A stretch of 7,342 nucleotides of DNA, from contig CAKZUQ010000055.1 in NCBI GenBank assembly GCA_937923325.1, forward strand, positions 1 to 7,342. The letters are read 5' to 3'. This DNA comes from an uncultured Bacteriovoracaceae bacterium (lineage in GTDB: Bacteria; Bdellovibrionota; Bacteriovoracia; Bacteriovoracales; Bacteriovoracaceae). The translations under genes were made by a program, and so were the position numbers. Shown here piece by piece: positions 7,080 to 7,342 of this stretch (position 1 is the first letter of the stretch; every line of letters begins with the position of its first letter). The notes beneath the pieces were generated by a model. The model was given only the letters and a program-made list of their open reading frames with translations. It ran no database searches and was not told where the DNA came from.

Positions 7080-7108
7080 ATTATAGTTCTATAAAGGTTA
7101 TTTATAAA
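7080..7108 (-). promoter_or_regulatory. Candidate sigma-70-type promoter for the lipoprotein gene
   Basis: Reading the minus strand, TTTATA (7103-7108) and a perfect TATAAT (7080-7085) are 17 bases apart. Transcription would start near 7073, about 50 bases before the ATG. The site lies after the flagellin terminator, where a new promoter is needed. A second TATAAT at 7028-7033 is an alternative. Such motifs arise easily in AT-rich DNA. Confidence 0.4.
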
Positions 7109-7123
7109 ATAAATCATATATAT

Positions 7124-7149
7124 AAAAAAACCCCCATTTTATGGGGGTT
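7124..7149 (-). terminator. Intrinsic terminator of the flagellin gene
   Basis: On the minus strand AACCCCCAT (7149-7141) pairs with ATGGGGGTT (7137-7129) around a TTT/AAA loop, and the transcript then runs into seven U (7130-7124). The nine-pair stem with five G-C pairs is by far the most stable hairpin in the window. It lies 27 bases after the flagellin stop. Flagellin messages are very abundant, which fits a strong terminator. Confidence 0.9.
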
Positions 7150-7176
7150 AGATTCTTTTTAAGTTAAGATGTTTTA

Positions 7177-7342
7177 TTACCCTATTAATCTCAAAGCAGA
7201 CTGTCCACCGGCATTAGCTTGACTAAGTACGGCTGTACCAGCTTGATTAAGAATATTATTTTTAGCATTTTCAGCAGATACTTGAGCGTAATCTACATCT
7301 CTGATCCTAGAGTTTGCAGCACTTAAGTTCTCGATGCTTGTC
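7177..7342 (-). CDS. Flagellin, C-terminal end (cut by window edge)
   Basis: The last 54 residues of a flagellin, the filament subunit exported by the flagellar type III apparatus. The end carries the conserved D0/D1 helix pattern: SIENLSAANSRIRDVDYA, then QVSAENAKNNILNQAGTAVL, then SQANAGGQSALRLIG. ENL.AA.SRIRD.D.A and IL.QAGTA.L.QAN are family hallmarks. The start and the variable middle lie beyond position 7342. Most flagellins here would be called fliC or flaA, but the fragment cannot show which paralog it is. A strong terminator follows the stop, so the lipoprotein gene beyond it is probably transcribed separately. Confidence 0.95.
   Translation of the reverse strand, partial: TSIENLSAANSRIRDVDYAQVSAENAKNNILNQAGTAVLSQANAGGQSALRLIG

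Overview
The window comes from an AT-rich Gram-negative, flagellated bacterium. D-alanine ligase, a probable secreted lipoprotein and the C-terminal end of a flagellin all point that way. Low GC, the lipoprotein style, a flagellin ending in -ALRLIG and a decayed HD-GYP protein would suit the Bdellovibrionota (Bacteriovorax/Halobacteriovorax-like). That placement is an inference from general character and not from any search.

Left part, plus strand (49-3759): a tight three-gene unit. thrS (threonyl-tRNA synthetase without its N-terminal TGS domain) is followed by ddl (D-alanine--D-alanine ligase), sharing one base in a TAATG junction. An unnamed gene for a degenerate HD-GYP-type protein then starts with GTG inside the last codons of ddl. 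Translation, peptidoglycan precursor synthesis and what looks like a non-catalytic signalling protein are therefore probably co-transcribed. An intrinsic terminator lies at 3806-3827.

Middle, plus strand (3852-4429): a small 72-residue protein with a strong ribosome binding site, then crcB (Fluc-type fluoride channel) after a 2-base gap. crcB ends convergently, overlapping by 8 bases the last codons of the gene from the other side.

Right part, minus strand (4422-7342): reading leftwards, a flagellin gene enters from the right edge (last 54 codons only) and ends at a strong intrinsic terminator. Next come a probable lipoprotein with a thermolysin-like zinc metalloprotease signature and, 2 bases after it, a Nudix + metallo-beta-lactamase fusion protein. 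The last two probably form one transcript.

There are no RNA genes, mobile elements, CRISPR arrays or long repeats, and no gene-free stretch over 300 bases. The parts most worth a second look are the Nudix-MBL fusion, the HD-GYP relic fixed in an essential-gene operon, the HExxH lipoprotein and the terminator placed just before the small gene/crcB pair.
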